37,807 nucleotides of DNA from Rahnella perminowiae. GTDB lineage: Bacteria > Pseudomonadota > Gammaproteobacteria > Enterobacterales > Enterobacteriaceae. The notes under the pieces were generated by a model, which was given only the letters and a program-made list of their open reading frames with translations, was not told the origin of the DNA and made no database searches. Positions 1 to 9,244 of this stretch are shown in pieces; position 1 is the first letter of the stretch; each line of letters starts with the position of its first letter. The stretch is from positions 1 through 37,807 of the forward strand of contig NZ_JAFMOS010000628.1 in assembly GCF_019049755.1 (NCBI RefSeq), given 5' to 3'. Both the position numbers and the translations under genes were made by a program.

Positions 1-230
1 CCATCCTGACCGATGTTTGATAAACATAATTCATGGAAGCATTTAAATACATCTATAGACTCACTCCTGAAAATTGAATATCTTCTTTCTGTCAAATAGG
101 TGTTTTTCTAAATGACTTGTGTTAGTACCATCCTTTATATAAACGCTCATTACCAGAAAATATTGGTATTACTCTCATGGATGTATAACAACAATCTTTC
201 TTACTGACTTAATAAGAAACAAGGAATGTT
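1..230. other. AT-rich upstream region of the Mu-type HTH gene
   Basis: No gene of convincing size is visible here. The stretch is clearly richer in A and T than the rest of the window. It holds an imperfect inverted repeat, TACCA at 151-155 and TGGTA at 164-168 around an AT-only centre, which could be an operator for the downstream DNA-binding protein. A good ribosome binding site (AAGGA, 221-225) precedes the ATG at 231. Promoter boxes are ambiguous: TATAAA at 138-143 lies 15 bases after TTGTGT at 117-122, which is only a weak match. Confidence 0.4.
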
Positions 231-590
231 ATGAAAAAAGAGTGGTTTGCAGCAAAGGAACTGACCGGAAAAGAAGGACTGCCGACGTCAACCCAAGGTG
301 TCCATGGGATGGCTCGCAGATTGTGCTGGATTAAACGCCGCAGGCTGGGTGTTCAGGGACGTGCAGTGGAATATCACATCGACAGTTTGCCCGGTAATGC
401 CGCCGCCAGCTTATCAATGAATGAGAGTTCTGCTGAATATGTTTATACATCACATCAGGACCCACTGGCGATCTGGATCGAGAGTTATAAGCAACTGAGA
501 GAACCTGAACGTGAAACGATCATTTCATTCATTGTGAGGGAAGGGATATCTGAGTTGCTCAATAGATTACGTGAGCCTGAAAAAAACTAG
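231..590 (+). CDS. Small Mu-type helix-turn-helix DNA-binding protein
   Basis: The protein has 119 residues. Residues 4 to about 58 resemble the winged-helix Mu-type DNA-binding domain found at the N terminus of phage Mu transposase and Mu c repressor. The pattern is WFAAKEL near 5-11, then GLPTSTQGVHGMARR, then a basic KRRRLGVQGRAVEYHIDSLP stretch. The last 40 residues (about 78-115) look like a helical tail (DPLAIWIESY, ERETIISFIVREGI) seen in stand-alone cryptic regulators of this kind. There is no transposase catalytic domain. The gene converges on ispB and has no phage genes beside it, so it reads as a domesticated regulator. E. coli carries a different Mu-derived regulator (Ner-like sfsB/nlp) at this locus. 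The target is unknown. Confidence 0.75.
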   Translation: MKKEWFAAKELTGKEGLPTSTQGVHGMARRLCWIKRRRLGVQGRAVEYHIDSLPGNAAASLSMNESSAEYVYTSHQDPLAIWIESYKQLREPERETIISFIVREGISELLNRLREPEKN

Positions 591-600
591 CACAATGGTG

Positions 601-636
601 CCTGTCGTACCTGCCAGAATCAGCAGGCGCGACAGG
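601..636. terminator. Nested hairpin between converging genes
   Basis: CCTGTCG (601-607) pairs with CGACAGG (630-636), and inside it CCTGC (610-614) pairs with GCAGG (623-627), leaving an 8-base loop. It lies between the stop of the Mu-type HTH gene (590) and the stop of ispB (643, minus strand). No T-run follows on either strand, so it may protect 3' ends or act as a weak bidirectional terminator rather than a classical intrinsic one. Confidence 0.5.
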
Positions 637-642
637 CAAATG

Positions 643-1614
643 TCAGAAATCGCGTTTTACAGACATATGCGCAAGGCCTTCAAGCGCCGAGCGGTATTCG
701 GACTCAGGCAGTACCTGAAGCGCCCGGATTGCTTTGTCAGCTTCTTCTTCGGCACGCTGGCGGGTATAAGCCAGAGAGCCCCACTGATGCATGGCTGCCA
801 GCACAGGCTCCAGTAAATGACGCCCGTTACCTTCTTCGATAGCTTTGCGGATCATAGCAGATTGCTCAGCATCGCCGTGCCGCATTGCATGCAAAAGGGG
901 CAGGGTGGGTTTGCCTTCATCAAGGTCATCGCCGGTGTTTTTACCCAGCGTTTCGCCATCAGCATCATAATCGAGCAAATCATCAATTAGCTGGAACGCC
1001 GTGCCCAGATAACGACCATAATCTTGCAAGGCGGTAATCTGCTCGCTGCTTCCACCCGCCAGCATGGCAGAGGCTTGCGATGCGGCTTCAAAAAGACGCG
1101 CCGTTTTGCTGTAAATCACCTGCATATAACTGGCTTCTGTGATGTCGGGATCGTTGCAATTAATCAATTGCTGCACTTCACCCTCTGCAATCACGTTAAC
1201 CGCTTTTGCCATCAGAGCCAGAACAGGAAGCGATTCCAGATCAGTCATCATTTGAAAGGCGCGGGTGTAGATAAAATCGCCGACCAGTACGCTGGCGGCA
1301 TTGCCAAATGCAGCGTTCGCCGTTGCTTTTCCCCGACGCATATCTGATTCGTCGACCACATCATCATGCAGCAGTGTGGCGGTATGAATAAACTCAATCA
1401 GGGCGGCAACCGTGATGTGTTTATCGCCCTTGTAGGATAGTGCTTTGGCTGCCAGTACTGCTATCATCGGACGGATACGTTTGCCGCCGCCACTGATGAT
1501 GTAATATCCCAGTTGATTGATGAGAGAAACCTCTGAATTCAACTGTTCAAGGATGGATGCGTTGACGGCAGCCATGTCGTCCTGGGTAAGATCAATAATC
1601 TGTTCTAGGTTCAT
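643..1614 (-). CDS. ispB: Octaprenyl diphosphate synthase
   Basis: This is a trans-prenyltransferase that extends farnesyl diphosphate with isopentenyl diphosphate to make the octaprenyl side chain of ubiquinone and menaquinone. It has 323 residues, the usual family length. The first aspartate-rich motif DDVVD is at 84-88 within LLHDDVVDESDMRRG, and the second, DDLLD, is at 211-215. A GGGKRIRP substrate-binding motif lies at about 42-49. The gene is divergent from rplU, as in E. coli. A possible -10 box on the minus strand is TACAAT (plus coordinates 1693-1698). The ribosome binding site before the ATG is weak. The family assignment is certain; side-chain length is inferred from orthology. 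It is linked in function to the ubiquinone genes near 32-35 kb of this window. Confidence 0.97.
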   Translation of the reverse strand: MNLEQIIDLTQDDMAAVNASILEQLNSEVSLINQLGYYIISGGGKRIRPMIAVLAAKALSYKGDKHITVAALIEFIHTATLLHDDVVDESDMRRGKATANAAFGNAASVLVGDFIYTRAFQMMTDLESLPVLALMAKAVNVIAEGEVQQLINCNDPDITEASYMQVIYSKTARLFEAASQASAMLAGGSSEQITALQDYGRYLGTAFQLIDDLLDYDADGETLGKNTGDDLDEGKPTLPLLHAMRHGDAEQSAMIRKAIEEGNGRHLLEPVLAAMHQWGSLAYTRQRAEEEADKAIRALQVLPESEYRSALEGLAHMSVKRDF

Positions 1615-1770
1615 TGTGTTTTTTCAGCTGTTGTTCTCTTCACCGCAATGAGGTCTGGCTCACATTGGCACATGGCGCTAACTGTAAAGGGGATTGTACT
1701 TGAAAAACAGTGTAGATAAATGCTATCGGAAGAACTGCGCTTTTTTTCTTCTTTTGTCGTGATTGTGCTC

Positions 1771-1799
1771 TTGTCTTATGCTGATTTTTTGCGTAGAAT
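1771..1799 (+). promoter_or_regulatory. Sigma-70 promoter for rplU-rpmA
   Basis: A -35 box TTGTCT (1771-1776) and a -10 box TAGAAT (1794-1799) are separated by exactly 17 bases. A GC-rich stretch follows, as often seen at growth-rate-regulated promoters. Transcription should begin near 1805, giving a leader of roughly 70 bases before the rplU ATG. Confidence 0.7.
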
Positions 1800-1873
1800 T
1801 CGCGCCCTATTGTGAATATTTATAGCGCCCTCTGGACTATACAAAGTTGAGTGCGCGGAAAGCGGAGTTTTAT

Positions 1874-2185
1874 ATGTACGCGGTTTTCCAAAGTGGTGGT
1901 AAACAACACCGTGTCAGCGAAGGACAGACTATTCGTCTGGAGAAGCTGGACGTTGCAACTGGCGAAGCTATCGAATTCGATCAGGTTCTGATGATTGCAA
2001 ACGGTGAAGAAATCAACATCGGCCTGCCTTTAGTTGCTGGCGGTGTAATCAAAGCTGAAGTCGTTGCTCACGGTCGTGGCGAAAAGGTCAAAATCGTTAA
2101 GTTTCGTCGTCGTAAACACTATCGTAAGCAGCAGGGCCACCGTCAGTGGTTCACTGACGTTAAAATCACCGGCATCAGCGCTTAA
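1874..2185 (+). CDS. rplU: 50S ribosomal protein L21
   Basis: L21 binds 23S rRNA in the large ribosomal subunit. The ATG at 1874 gives the family-typical 103 residues beginning [14 protein letters not shown] and has a GGAG ribosome binding site 6 bases upstream. The longer reading from 1847 would add nine residues not found in the family. The C-terminal basic segment ([16 protein letters not shown]) is the rRNA-binding part. It is the first gene of the rplU-rpmA pair, 18 bases before rpmA, under the promoter at 1771-1799. Confidence 0.98.
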   Translation: MYAVFQSGGKQHRVSEGQTIRLEKLDVATGEAIEFDQVLMIANGEEINIGLPLVAGGVIKAEVVAHGRGEKVKIVKFRRRKHYRKQQGHRQWFTDVKITGISA

Positions 2186-2191
2186 GATTAG

Positions 2192-2461
<270 letters not shown>

Positions 2462-2490
2462 GTTTTTCGCGTCTTAGTAAATAGATGTAA

Positions 2491-2517
2491 GCCCCGCAAT
2501 TCGTTGCGGGGCTTTTT
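2491..2517 (+). terminator. Intrinsic terminator after rpmA
   Basis: A 9-base-pair stem GCCCCGCAA (2491-2499) / TTGCGGGGC (2504-2512) is closed by a UUCG-type tetraloop and followed by TTTTT. It separates the abundant ribosomal protein transcript from yhbE-obgE. Confidence 0.92.
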
Positions 2518-2546
2518 ACATTCTGGTTAGCCCATTCTGGCGGGAT

Positions 2547-3503
2547 ATGGATACGAAATCGCAGGCACCTGTCGGGATTCTGTTGGCGCTGATTACTGCC
2601 ATGAGTTGGGGTTCTTTGCCTATAGCCCTGAAGCAGGTGTTAGTGGTAATGGATCCCTTTACCGTGGTCTGGTATCGGTTTTCGATAGCTGCGATCGTAT
2701 TGGGTTGCATTCTGGCGGTAAGACGCCGATTGCCCTCTAAAGCGATTTTCAGCCGCCCGCGCTGGTTGATCTTAGTGTTGGTCGCCACCTGTGGATTGCT
2801 GGGAAACTTTGTGCTTTTTAGTTCCTCTTTGCAGTTTCTCAGTCCAACGGCGTCGCAGGTTATCGGCCAGCTTTCTCCGGTCGGTATGATGGTGGCCAGC
2901 GTTATCATCCTCAAAGAAAGGATGCGCGTGACGCAGGTCATTGGCGCTCTTATGCTAATTTTCGGGCTGATATTGTTTTTCAATACCAGCCTGATTGAAA
3001 TTTTTACCCGTCTGACAGATTACACTCTGGGTGTGATTTTTGGCGTCGGGGCAGCGACGGTCTGGGTGATATACGGTGTGGCGCAAAAGGTATTGCTGCG
3101 CCAACTGGCTTCACCGCAAATCCTGTTTTTGCTGTACACTTTATGTTCTATCGCATTGCTCCCGCTGGCCAGCCCGGCGGTGCTTTCACAGCTCAGCGGC
3201 TGGCAGTTTGCCTGTCTGTTGTTTTGCGGCGCGAATACCTTAGTGGGATATGGCGCCTTAGCGGAAGCGATGGCGAGATGGCAGGCGGCTCAGGTGAGTG
3301 CTTTAGTGACACTCACTCCGCTGTTTACCCTGCTATTTTCAGATTTATTGGCACTTGCCTGGCCTGACTTTTTTGCTGCACCGGTGCTTAATTTCATTGG
3401 GTATCTTGGTGCATTTGTGGTGGTGGCAGGTGCAATGTTTTCCGCAATTGGCCATCGATGGTGGCCACGTCGGACAGAGCAAAACCTGGTAGCTAAACGT
3501 TAG
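2547..3503 (+). CDS. yhbE: EamA/DMT-family inner-membrane transporter YhbE
   Basis: The protein has 318 residues with about ten hydrophobic segments, arranged as two EamA repeats (about 10-145 and 158-300). It closely matches E. coli YhbE, including GQLSPVGMMVASVIILKE and GYGALAEAMARWQAAQVSA. The substrate is not known; members of the drug/metabolite transporter superfamily usually export small metabolites. The start at 2547 follows a GGCGGG stretch and fits the ortholog N terminus. It lies between the rpmA terminator and obgE (33-base gap), as in E. coli, and is likely co-transcribed with obgE by read-through or a local promoter. Confidence 0.93.
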   Translation: MDTKSQAPVGILLALITAMSWGSLPIALKQVLVVMDPFTVVWYRFSIAAIVLGCILAVRRRLPSKAIFSRPRWLILVLVATCGLLGNFVLFSSSLQFLSPTASQVIGQLSPVGMMVASVIILKERMRVTQVIGALMLIFGLILFFNTSLIEIFTRLTDYTLGVIFGVGAATVWVIYGVAQKVLLRQLASPQILFLLYTLCSIALLPLASPAVLSQLSGWQFACLLFCGANTLVGYGALAEAMARWQAAQVSALVTLTPLFTLLFSDLLALAWPDFFAAPVLNFIGYLGAFVVVAGAMFSAIGHRWWPRRTEQNLVAKR

Positions 3504-3518
3504 CTGCCCGGCGAATGA

Positions 3519-4709
<1,191 letters not shown>

Positions 4710-4740
4710 TCCTGCGGATTAACTTTTCATCTCAGTACCA

Positions 4741-4769
4741 AAGGCTGCCCCTGGCAGCCTTTTTCTTTT
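4741..4769 (+). terminator. Intrinsic terminator after obgE
   Basis: The stem AAGGCTGCC (4741-4749) / GGCAGCCTT (4753-4761) has a 3-base loop and a T-rich tail of about ten T. It ends the rplU-obgE cluster and separates it from the converging basS gene, whose stop is at 4772. Confidence 0.92.
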
Positions 4770-4771
4770 TT

Positions 4772-5872
4772 TTACAAGGCATTAACGGGCATCAGTTGAG
4801 TGCCCAGTGAGCTTTGAAGTGCAACATGCGGTAACCAGCACTGCGCGCTGAGCCCTGCATTGTCGATACGATTTCGCAATGTCAGCGTACCGCCATGCAG
4901 GTGTGCAATCCTGACGACGATATTCAGCCCCAGACCGCTACCCCCATAACGTTGATCGACACGCTTGAAAGCCTGCGTCAGTTCACTGGCTTTCGTCTCA
5001 TCAATGCCCGGACCCGCATCGTCAATCTGTATCAGAAAGCCGTTATCCTGCGTCACAATGGTAATGTTGATATCGCTTTTTTCCGGCCCGTAGCGGTAAG
5101 CATTCTCGACCAGATTACGCACCATCAAACGCAGCAGTACGGCATCACCCTGTATTTCAGCATGCAGTGGCACCTGAATTTTCAGCGTCTGTCCACGTTC
5201 ATTGAGCATTTCACCCAACTCTTCCCGCAGTGGTTCAACGACATGATTTATCAGATCAACCTGCTGATATTCCCCTTTCGCAAAATTCTGACCTGCGCGG
5301 GCAAGCATGAGTAATTGCTCTATCGTATGCATTAACAGGTCGATGCGGCTGATCAGTGTATCACTGCCTTCCACGCCCTTTTTTTGCATTATCTCAAGAT
5401 GTAGCCGGACGCCAGCCAGCGGAGTGCGTAACTCATGAGCGGCATCGGCAGTGAACAATCGCTCCTGCTGAATCGTCGTAGAAAGTCGTGAAAATAGTTG
5501 ATTCAGTGCATTAGTCACGGCAACAACTTCCCTGATTTCGCTGTTGAGTGGCAGGGGAGAGAGGTTATCGGCCGAGCGGGTTTCCAGGCGTTTTTGTAAC
5601 TGGTTAAGAGGACGTATAATCCAGCTGATGGCCCAGAAAGATAACAACAGGGTAATGCTCATCATCAGCAAAGAAGGGGCAATCAGAGAGGCAATGGCTT
5701 CGGCAATCTCCTTCTCAACGTGAGCATTGCGGACTTTGGCCGAAAGTGTGTCATTAACCAGCAGGTTAATTTGCTCCTGGCTTTCATGCCAGAGCCAGAA
5801 AATACTGGTGAGCTGAGTGACGAACAGGATCAGTGCAAGCATAACCAGCAGACGGCGGCGCATACTGGTCAT
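4772..5872 (-). CDS. basS: PmrB/BasS-type sensor histidine kinase
   Basis: This inner-membrane sensor kinase has 366 residues. Membrane segments lie at about 7-28 and 63-86 around a short periplasmic loop. Acidic ExxE pairs at 30-33 and 55-58 are the type of motif that senses Fe3+ in PmrB. A HAMP-like linker (87-140) is followed by the H-box with phospho-accepting His146 (TADAAHELRTPLAGVRLHLE), N-box NLVENAYRYG (253-262), G1 DAGPG (285-289) and G2 GSGLGL (311-316). PmrB controls lipid A modification and polymyxin resistance through PmrA. The start codon overlaps the basR stop by four bases (ATGA), so translation is coupled; an alternative ATG lies three codons in. QseB/QseC-like assignment is possible but the short loop favours PmrB. 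Confidence 0.88.
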   Translation of the reverse strand: MTSMRRRLLVMLALILFVTQLTSIFWLWHESQEQINLLVNDTLSAKVRNAHVEKEIAEAIASLIAPSLLMMSITLLLSFWAISWIIRPLNQLQKRLETRSADNLSPLPLNSEIREVVAVTNALNQLFSRLSTTIQQERLFTADAAHELRTPLAGVRLHLEIMQKKGVEGSDTLISRIDLLMHTIEQLLMLARAGQNFAKGEYQQVDLINHVVEPLREELGEMLNERGQTLKIQVPLHAEIQGDAVLLRLMVRNLVENAYRYGPEKSDINITIVTQDNGFLIQIDDAGPGIDETKASELTQAFKRVDQRYGGSGLGLNIVVRIAHLHGGTLTLRNRIDNAGLSAQCWLPHVALQSSLGTQLMPVNAL

Positions 5873-6531
5873 ACGCTCATTTCCAACCTGTAACCGATAC
5901 CGCGCACGGTTCTTATGGCTTCTTTACCGAGTTTACGGCGCAGATTATGAACATGCACTTCGAGGGTGTTGGAGCCTAAATCATCCTGCCAGGTATAGAG
6001 ATCCTGCTGGAGCAATTCACGGTTTACCGTCTGTCCGGCACGCATCATCAACCGTGATAAAATAGCGAATTCTTTGGGGGTCACTTCTACCGGCGTATCG
6101 CCGAGATAAGCCTGCTGTGAGGAAAGATTAATTTTCAGGTTACCCACGGAAATCTGGTTGTCGCTTTGCCCCTGATATCGGCGGATCAGAGCACGAACAC
6201 GCGCCTGCAGTTCGACTAAAGCAAAAGGTTTAATCAGATAATCATCGGCGCCTGCATCCAGGCCATCGACCCGGTCTTCGAGTGCATCCCGGGCGGTAAG
6301 AATAAGAACGGGCAGGGAGATGTTCTGACGACGCCACTGGCGTAACAGCGTTGCGCCATCTTTATCTGGCAATCCTAAGTCCAGGATCACCAGACTGTAC
6401 TGGCTGGTTTGGATCAGGCTTTGCGCCTGCGCCGCAGTAGAAGCGCAGTCACAGGCGTAATTTTCACTGGTAAGTGCCAGCATTAATCCCTGCCGTAAAA
6501 GTTCATCATCTTCCACTATCAGCAGTTTCAT
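5869..6531 (-). CDS. basR: PmrA/BasR-type response regulator
   Basis: This is an OmpR/PhoB-family regulator of 220 residues. The receiver domain (1-115) has the acidic pocket EDD at 7-9, the phospho-acceptor Asp51 in LVILDLGLPD, and the conserved lysine in LIKPF near 101. A winged-helix DNA-binding domain fills residues 125-218 (VTPKEFAILSRL, NTLEVHVHNLRRKLG, IRTVRGIGYRLE). It starts 20 bases after the dacB stop with a GGAG ribosome binding site and overlaps basS by four bases, so dacB-basR-basS looks like one operon. In E. coli the homologous pair lies elsewhere with eptA; here no lipid A modification gene is adjacent. Confidence 0.9.
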   Translation of the reverse strand: MKLLIVEDDELLRQGLMLALTSENYACDCASTAAQAQSLIQTSQYSLVILDLGLPDKDGATLLRQWRRQNISLPVLILTARDALEDRVDGLDAGADDYLIKPFALVELQARVRALIRRYQGQSDNQISVGNLKINLSSQQAYLGDTPVEVTPKEFAILSRLMMRAGQTVNRELLQQDLYTWQDDLGSNTLEVHVHNLRRKLGKEAIRTVRGIGYRLEMSV

Positions 6532-6551
6532 TGTCTGGCACTTCTCCGTGG

Positions 6552-7985
6552 TTAATTATTTTGGTAAATATCCCTGTAGAGACGACTCTCAAAGCGCACC
6601 AGCGGTGCACGACGTGTACGTTGATCTTCAGGGGGAACCGCATAGCCTGAGAGGAACTGCACAAAGGCCATACGCTGGCCGCTGGCTGTGGTGATAAAAC
6701 CGGCAAGGTTATATACACCTGACAGCGAGCCGGTTTTTGCCGACACTTTGCCGTCCACACCTGCTTCGTGCAGGCCACCGCGATACTGCAAGGTTCCGTC
6801 ATGACCCGCTAAAGGCAGCATCGATATAAAATCTAATTCTTTATCGTGTTGGGCGATGTATTGCAGCACCTGCATCATTGTGGCCGGTGACAATAAATCA
6901 TGACGTGAAAGGCCAGAACCATCCACCTGGATAGAGTTGCCTAAATCCACGCCTGCTTTTTGGCGCAAAACCTGACGAACAGCATCTGAACCCGCCCGCC
7001 ATGTTCCCGGTACGCCAAAACGCTGATGACCAATGGTACGGAATACCGTATCGGCGATCATGTTGTCTGATTTCTTAAGCATCTGATGCAACAGGTCATG
7101 CAGCGGTGCCGATTGGGTTTGCGCCAGTACAGTACCCGCTGGCGTCGGCTGGGTCTGACGTTTCAGCGTACCATCAATCTGGATATTCGCCTGCAGCAGC
7201 TCGTCTTTGAGAATCGCACCGGCATAGCTGGCTCCGTCCTGAATAGCGAAAGCCAGCGGTAAAGGCTCGCTGCGTTGTGTCAGACAACCTGTAAGAGTGT
7301 ATCGGTTGAATTCACCCGGTACGACATCCAGCTCACAATATTGCGCATCCGGTGAGCCTTTTGCCAGCGTGCGGACTTCACTGAACATGTGTACGGGATA
7401 ATATGAGGCCACGCGGATAAACGCGTTTTCGTCAGGTTTAGGTGCGCTATACAGTGATACCGAGAAACAGTTTCTGTCGACAATCGCGGCTGCCGGGGGG
7501 GCGCTGAAGCATTGGGTGATGTCGTTCCATGGCCATCCCGGAGCTTTATCATGGCTTGCGAACACGGAAGTGTTAATGATCACATCGCCGCTGATTTCTT
7601 TGACGCCCTGTTTTTTCAAAACAGCGACCATATTCCGAATATTCTGACGCTTCAGGGTCGGGTCGCCCGAAAAACGCGCGACCAGATCTCCCTTGAGCAC
7701 ACCGTCAGAAACTGAACCTGGCGTTTCGAGTGTGGTAGTGAAGCGGAAATCAGGCCCTAGCTGCAACAGCGCAGCCAGCGCCGTCAGGATCTTCATGGTG
7801 CTGGCAGGCAGCGCCATCTGAGTACCGTGATAATCGATCGCAGGTGCAGGGGCACCAATTTTTTGTACCAGGACCGCCAGATTCGTGCCATCAGGCAGAT
7901 ATTCTGTGTAGTTTTCGATCTGAGCCGCATTTGTATTCAGAACAAACGCGCATGCTAATCCACTGACAATTCGTAAAAAACGCAT
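6552..7985 (-). CDS. dacB: D-alanyl-D-alanine carboxypeptidase/endopeptidase PBP4
   Basis: This periplasmic low-molecular-weight penicillin-binding protein trims stem peptides and cleaves cross-links in peptidoglycan. It has 477 residues, as in E. coli PBP4. A signal peptide covers about 1-20 (cleavage near LNTNA-AQ). Catalytic motifs are SxxK STMK (62-65), SDN (306-308) and KTG (417-419). A large insertion between motifs one and two (about 80-290), with cysteines at 159, 173, 217 and 234, is typical of class C PBPs. The gene is divergent from greA and followed by basR after 20 bases. A shared transcript would tie an envelope enzyme to an envelope-stress regulator. Confidence 0.97.
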   Translation of the reverse strand: MRFLRIVSGLACAFVLNTNAAQIENYTEYLPDGTNLAVLVQKIGAPAPAIDYHGTQMALPASTMKILTALAALLQLGPDFRFTTTLETPGSVSDGVLKGDLVARFSGDPTLKRQNIRNMVAVLKKQGVKEISGDVIINTSVFASHDKAPGWPWNDITQCFSAPPAAAIVDRNCFSVSLYSAPKPDENAFIRVASYYPVHMFSEVRTLAKGSPDAQYCELDVVPGEFNRYTLTGCLTQRSEPLPLAFAIQDGASYAGAILKDELLQANIQIDGTLKRQTQPTPAGTVLAQTQSAPLHDLLHQMLKKSDNMIADTVFRTIGHQRFGVPGTWRAGSDAVRQVLRQKAGVDLGNSIQVDGSGLSRHDLLSPATMMQVLQYIAQHDKELDFISMLPLAGHDGTLQYRGGLHEAGVDGKVSAKTGSLSGVYNLAGFITTASGQRMAFVQFLSGYAVPPEDQRTRRAPLVRFESRLYRDIYQNN

Positions 7986-8129
7986 TATTTTGGTAAAGGC
8001 TCTGAGTAACGGCAGGATAAATGTGGTGCCATACTACGATGCTACGAACCCAGGCGCAACGTGGCTGAAAGTAAACGATGATCCTCAAGGAACTCTACGT
8101 TAAAATACGAATCAAAATGCAAAATGATT

Positions 8130-8171
8130 CCTGGCCTGGTGGCAACTCCGGGTGAGGTTTTTTTTGTTTTT
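8130..8171 (+). terminator. Premature terminator in greA leader (GraL-like)
   Basis: CCTGGCCTGG (8130-8139) pairs with CCGGGTGAGG (8148-8157), ten positions with one mismatch, around the loop TGGCAACT. A run of eight T, one G and five more T follows (8158-8171). It lies about 100 bases before the greA start, on the same strand. E. coli greA has a leader terminator that yields the small RNA family GraL; this looks like the counterpart. A possible -10 box TAAAAT is at 8101-8106, which would give a transcript of about 55-65 bases. Size and function are inference. Confidence 0.6.
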
Positions 8172-8268
8172 CGCCAGAGAGAGTCGGTCAAAAGAACTGA
8201 CTTAATTTCTTACCTGATTCAATCAGGACGGTGTTTACCGAAAGGACCAAGTTAGAGGTAATGAATAT

Positions 8269-8745
8269 ATGAAACCGATTCCGATGACATTGCGTGGCGC
8301 AGAGAGATTACGTGAAGAACTGGACCATCTGAAGAGCGTCCGCCGCCCGAAAATCATTTCTGATATCGCGACTGCACGTGAACACGGCGATTTGAAAGAG
8401 AATGCTGAATACCATGCCGCCCGCGAACAGCAGGGTTTTTGTGAAGGCCGTATCCAGGAAATCGAAGCTAAGCTTTCGAATGCTCAGGTCATTGATGTGA
8501 CCAAGATGCCTGCCACTGGCCGGGTAATTTTTGGTGCTACCGTGAGTGTCATGAACCTGGACACTGAAGAAGAGCAGAAATACCGTATCGTGGGGGATGA
8601 TGAAGCTGATTTTAAGCAAAATCTGATTTCTGTAAATTCCCCGATTGCACGCGGTTTGATCGGCAAAGAACAGGATGATGTTGTTGTGATCAAAACGCCG
8701 GGTGGTGATGTCGAGTTTGAAGTATTGAAGGTCGAATACCTTTAA
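8269..8745 (+). CDS. greA: Transcript cleavage factor GreA
   Basis: GreA enters the RNA polymerase secondary channel and stimulates cleavage of backtracked RNA. It has 158 residues. The N-terminal antiparallel coiled coil (about 1-75) carries the tip acidic residues in [18 protein letters not shown] (Asp41 and Glu44 region). The C-terminal globular domain (80-158) contains [25 protein letters not shown]. It is divergent from dacB, with a leader of 283 bases between them containing the terminator at 8130-8171, and ends at the terminator at 8761-8787. Confidence 0.98.
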   Translation: MKPIPMTLRGAERLREELDHLKSVRRPKIISDIATAREHGDLKENAEYHAAREQQGFCEGRIQEIEAKLSNAQVIDVTKMPATGRVIFGATVSVMNLDTEEEQKYRIVGDDEADFKQNLISVNSPIARGLIGKEQDDVVVIKTPGGDVEFEVLKVEYL

Positions 8746-8760
8746 AATCTGCATTAAAAA

Positions 8761-8787
8761 GGGCGAAACGAGACGTTTCGCCCTGTT
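8761..8787 (+). terminator. Intrinsic terminator after greA
   Basis: A 10-base-pair stem GGGCGAAACG (8761-8770) / CGTTTCGCCC (8774-8783) with an AGA loop is followed by TGTTATTCT. An A-run just upstream gives it partial bidirectional character. Confidence 0.85.
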
Positions 8788-8838
8788 ATTCTCACATTCA
8801 TGCAGTGAATTGCTTCACAGTAAATTGAAAACTAAAGT

Positions 8839-8859
8839 AAAAAGGCCTGCTCAGACCTT
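8839..8859 (-). terminator. Likely terminator for yhbY
   Basis: Read on the minus strand, AAGGTC and GGCCTT pair around TGAGCA and are followed by TTT (plus coordinates 8842-8859 for the stem, A-run at 8839-8843). It lies 66 bases past the yhbY stop. Confidence 0.6.
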
Positions 8860-8925
8860 CCCCTGAACGTGATTTCGTGGCACCTTTCCGAAAATCTACA
8901 GCGCTTTTCGTTAAACCTTAATAGA

Positions 8926-9222
8926 TTAACGCGGTAAGATAATTTTGCGGTCTTCGGTGGAAGGGCGATAAAGTACCAGCATATTGCCGATGACTTGCAC
9001 ATTACACGCCTTGGTTTCACGCACAATCGCGTCTACGATCAGGGACTTCGTTTCGCGTTCTTCTGCCGCGACTTTAACCTTGATCAGTTCGTGATGTTGC
9101 AGCGCCTGTTCAATTTCGGCGAGCACACCTTCAGTCAGCCCGTTGTTGCCCAGCATAACAACCGGTTTGAGTGGATGCGCGAGGCCTTTCAGGTACTGTT
9201 TTTGTTTATTGTTAAGATTCAT
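8926..9222 (-). CDS. yhbY: CRM-domain RNA-binding protein YhbY, ribosome assembly
   Basis: A 98-residue single CRM-domain protein (KH-like fold) that binds pre-50S particles in E. coli. Seen here: KQKQYLKGLAHPLKPVVMLGNNGLTEGVLAEIEQAL, with the GNNG loop near 25-28 that resembles the GxxG loop of KH domains, and the family ending RKIILPR. It is divergent from rlmE, another 50S maturation gene, with 182 bases between them holding both promoters. Confidence 0.95.
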   Translation of the reverse strand: MNLNNKQKQYLKGLAHPLKPVVMLGNNGLTEGVLAEIEQALQHHELIKVKVAAEERETKSLIVDAIVRETKACNVQVIGNMLVLYRPSTEDRKIILPR

Positions 9223-9244
9223 CGTCTTTTTTGCTTAAGTTGGG

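Noticed and set aside
231-590. Prophage or transposon remnant around the Mu-type gene
   Set aside because: Only the DNA-binding protein is present. No transposase core, phage ends or target-site duplication could be seen in the 230 bases upstream or before ispB.
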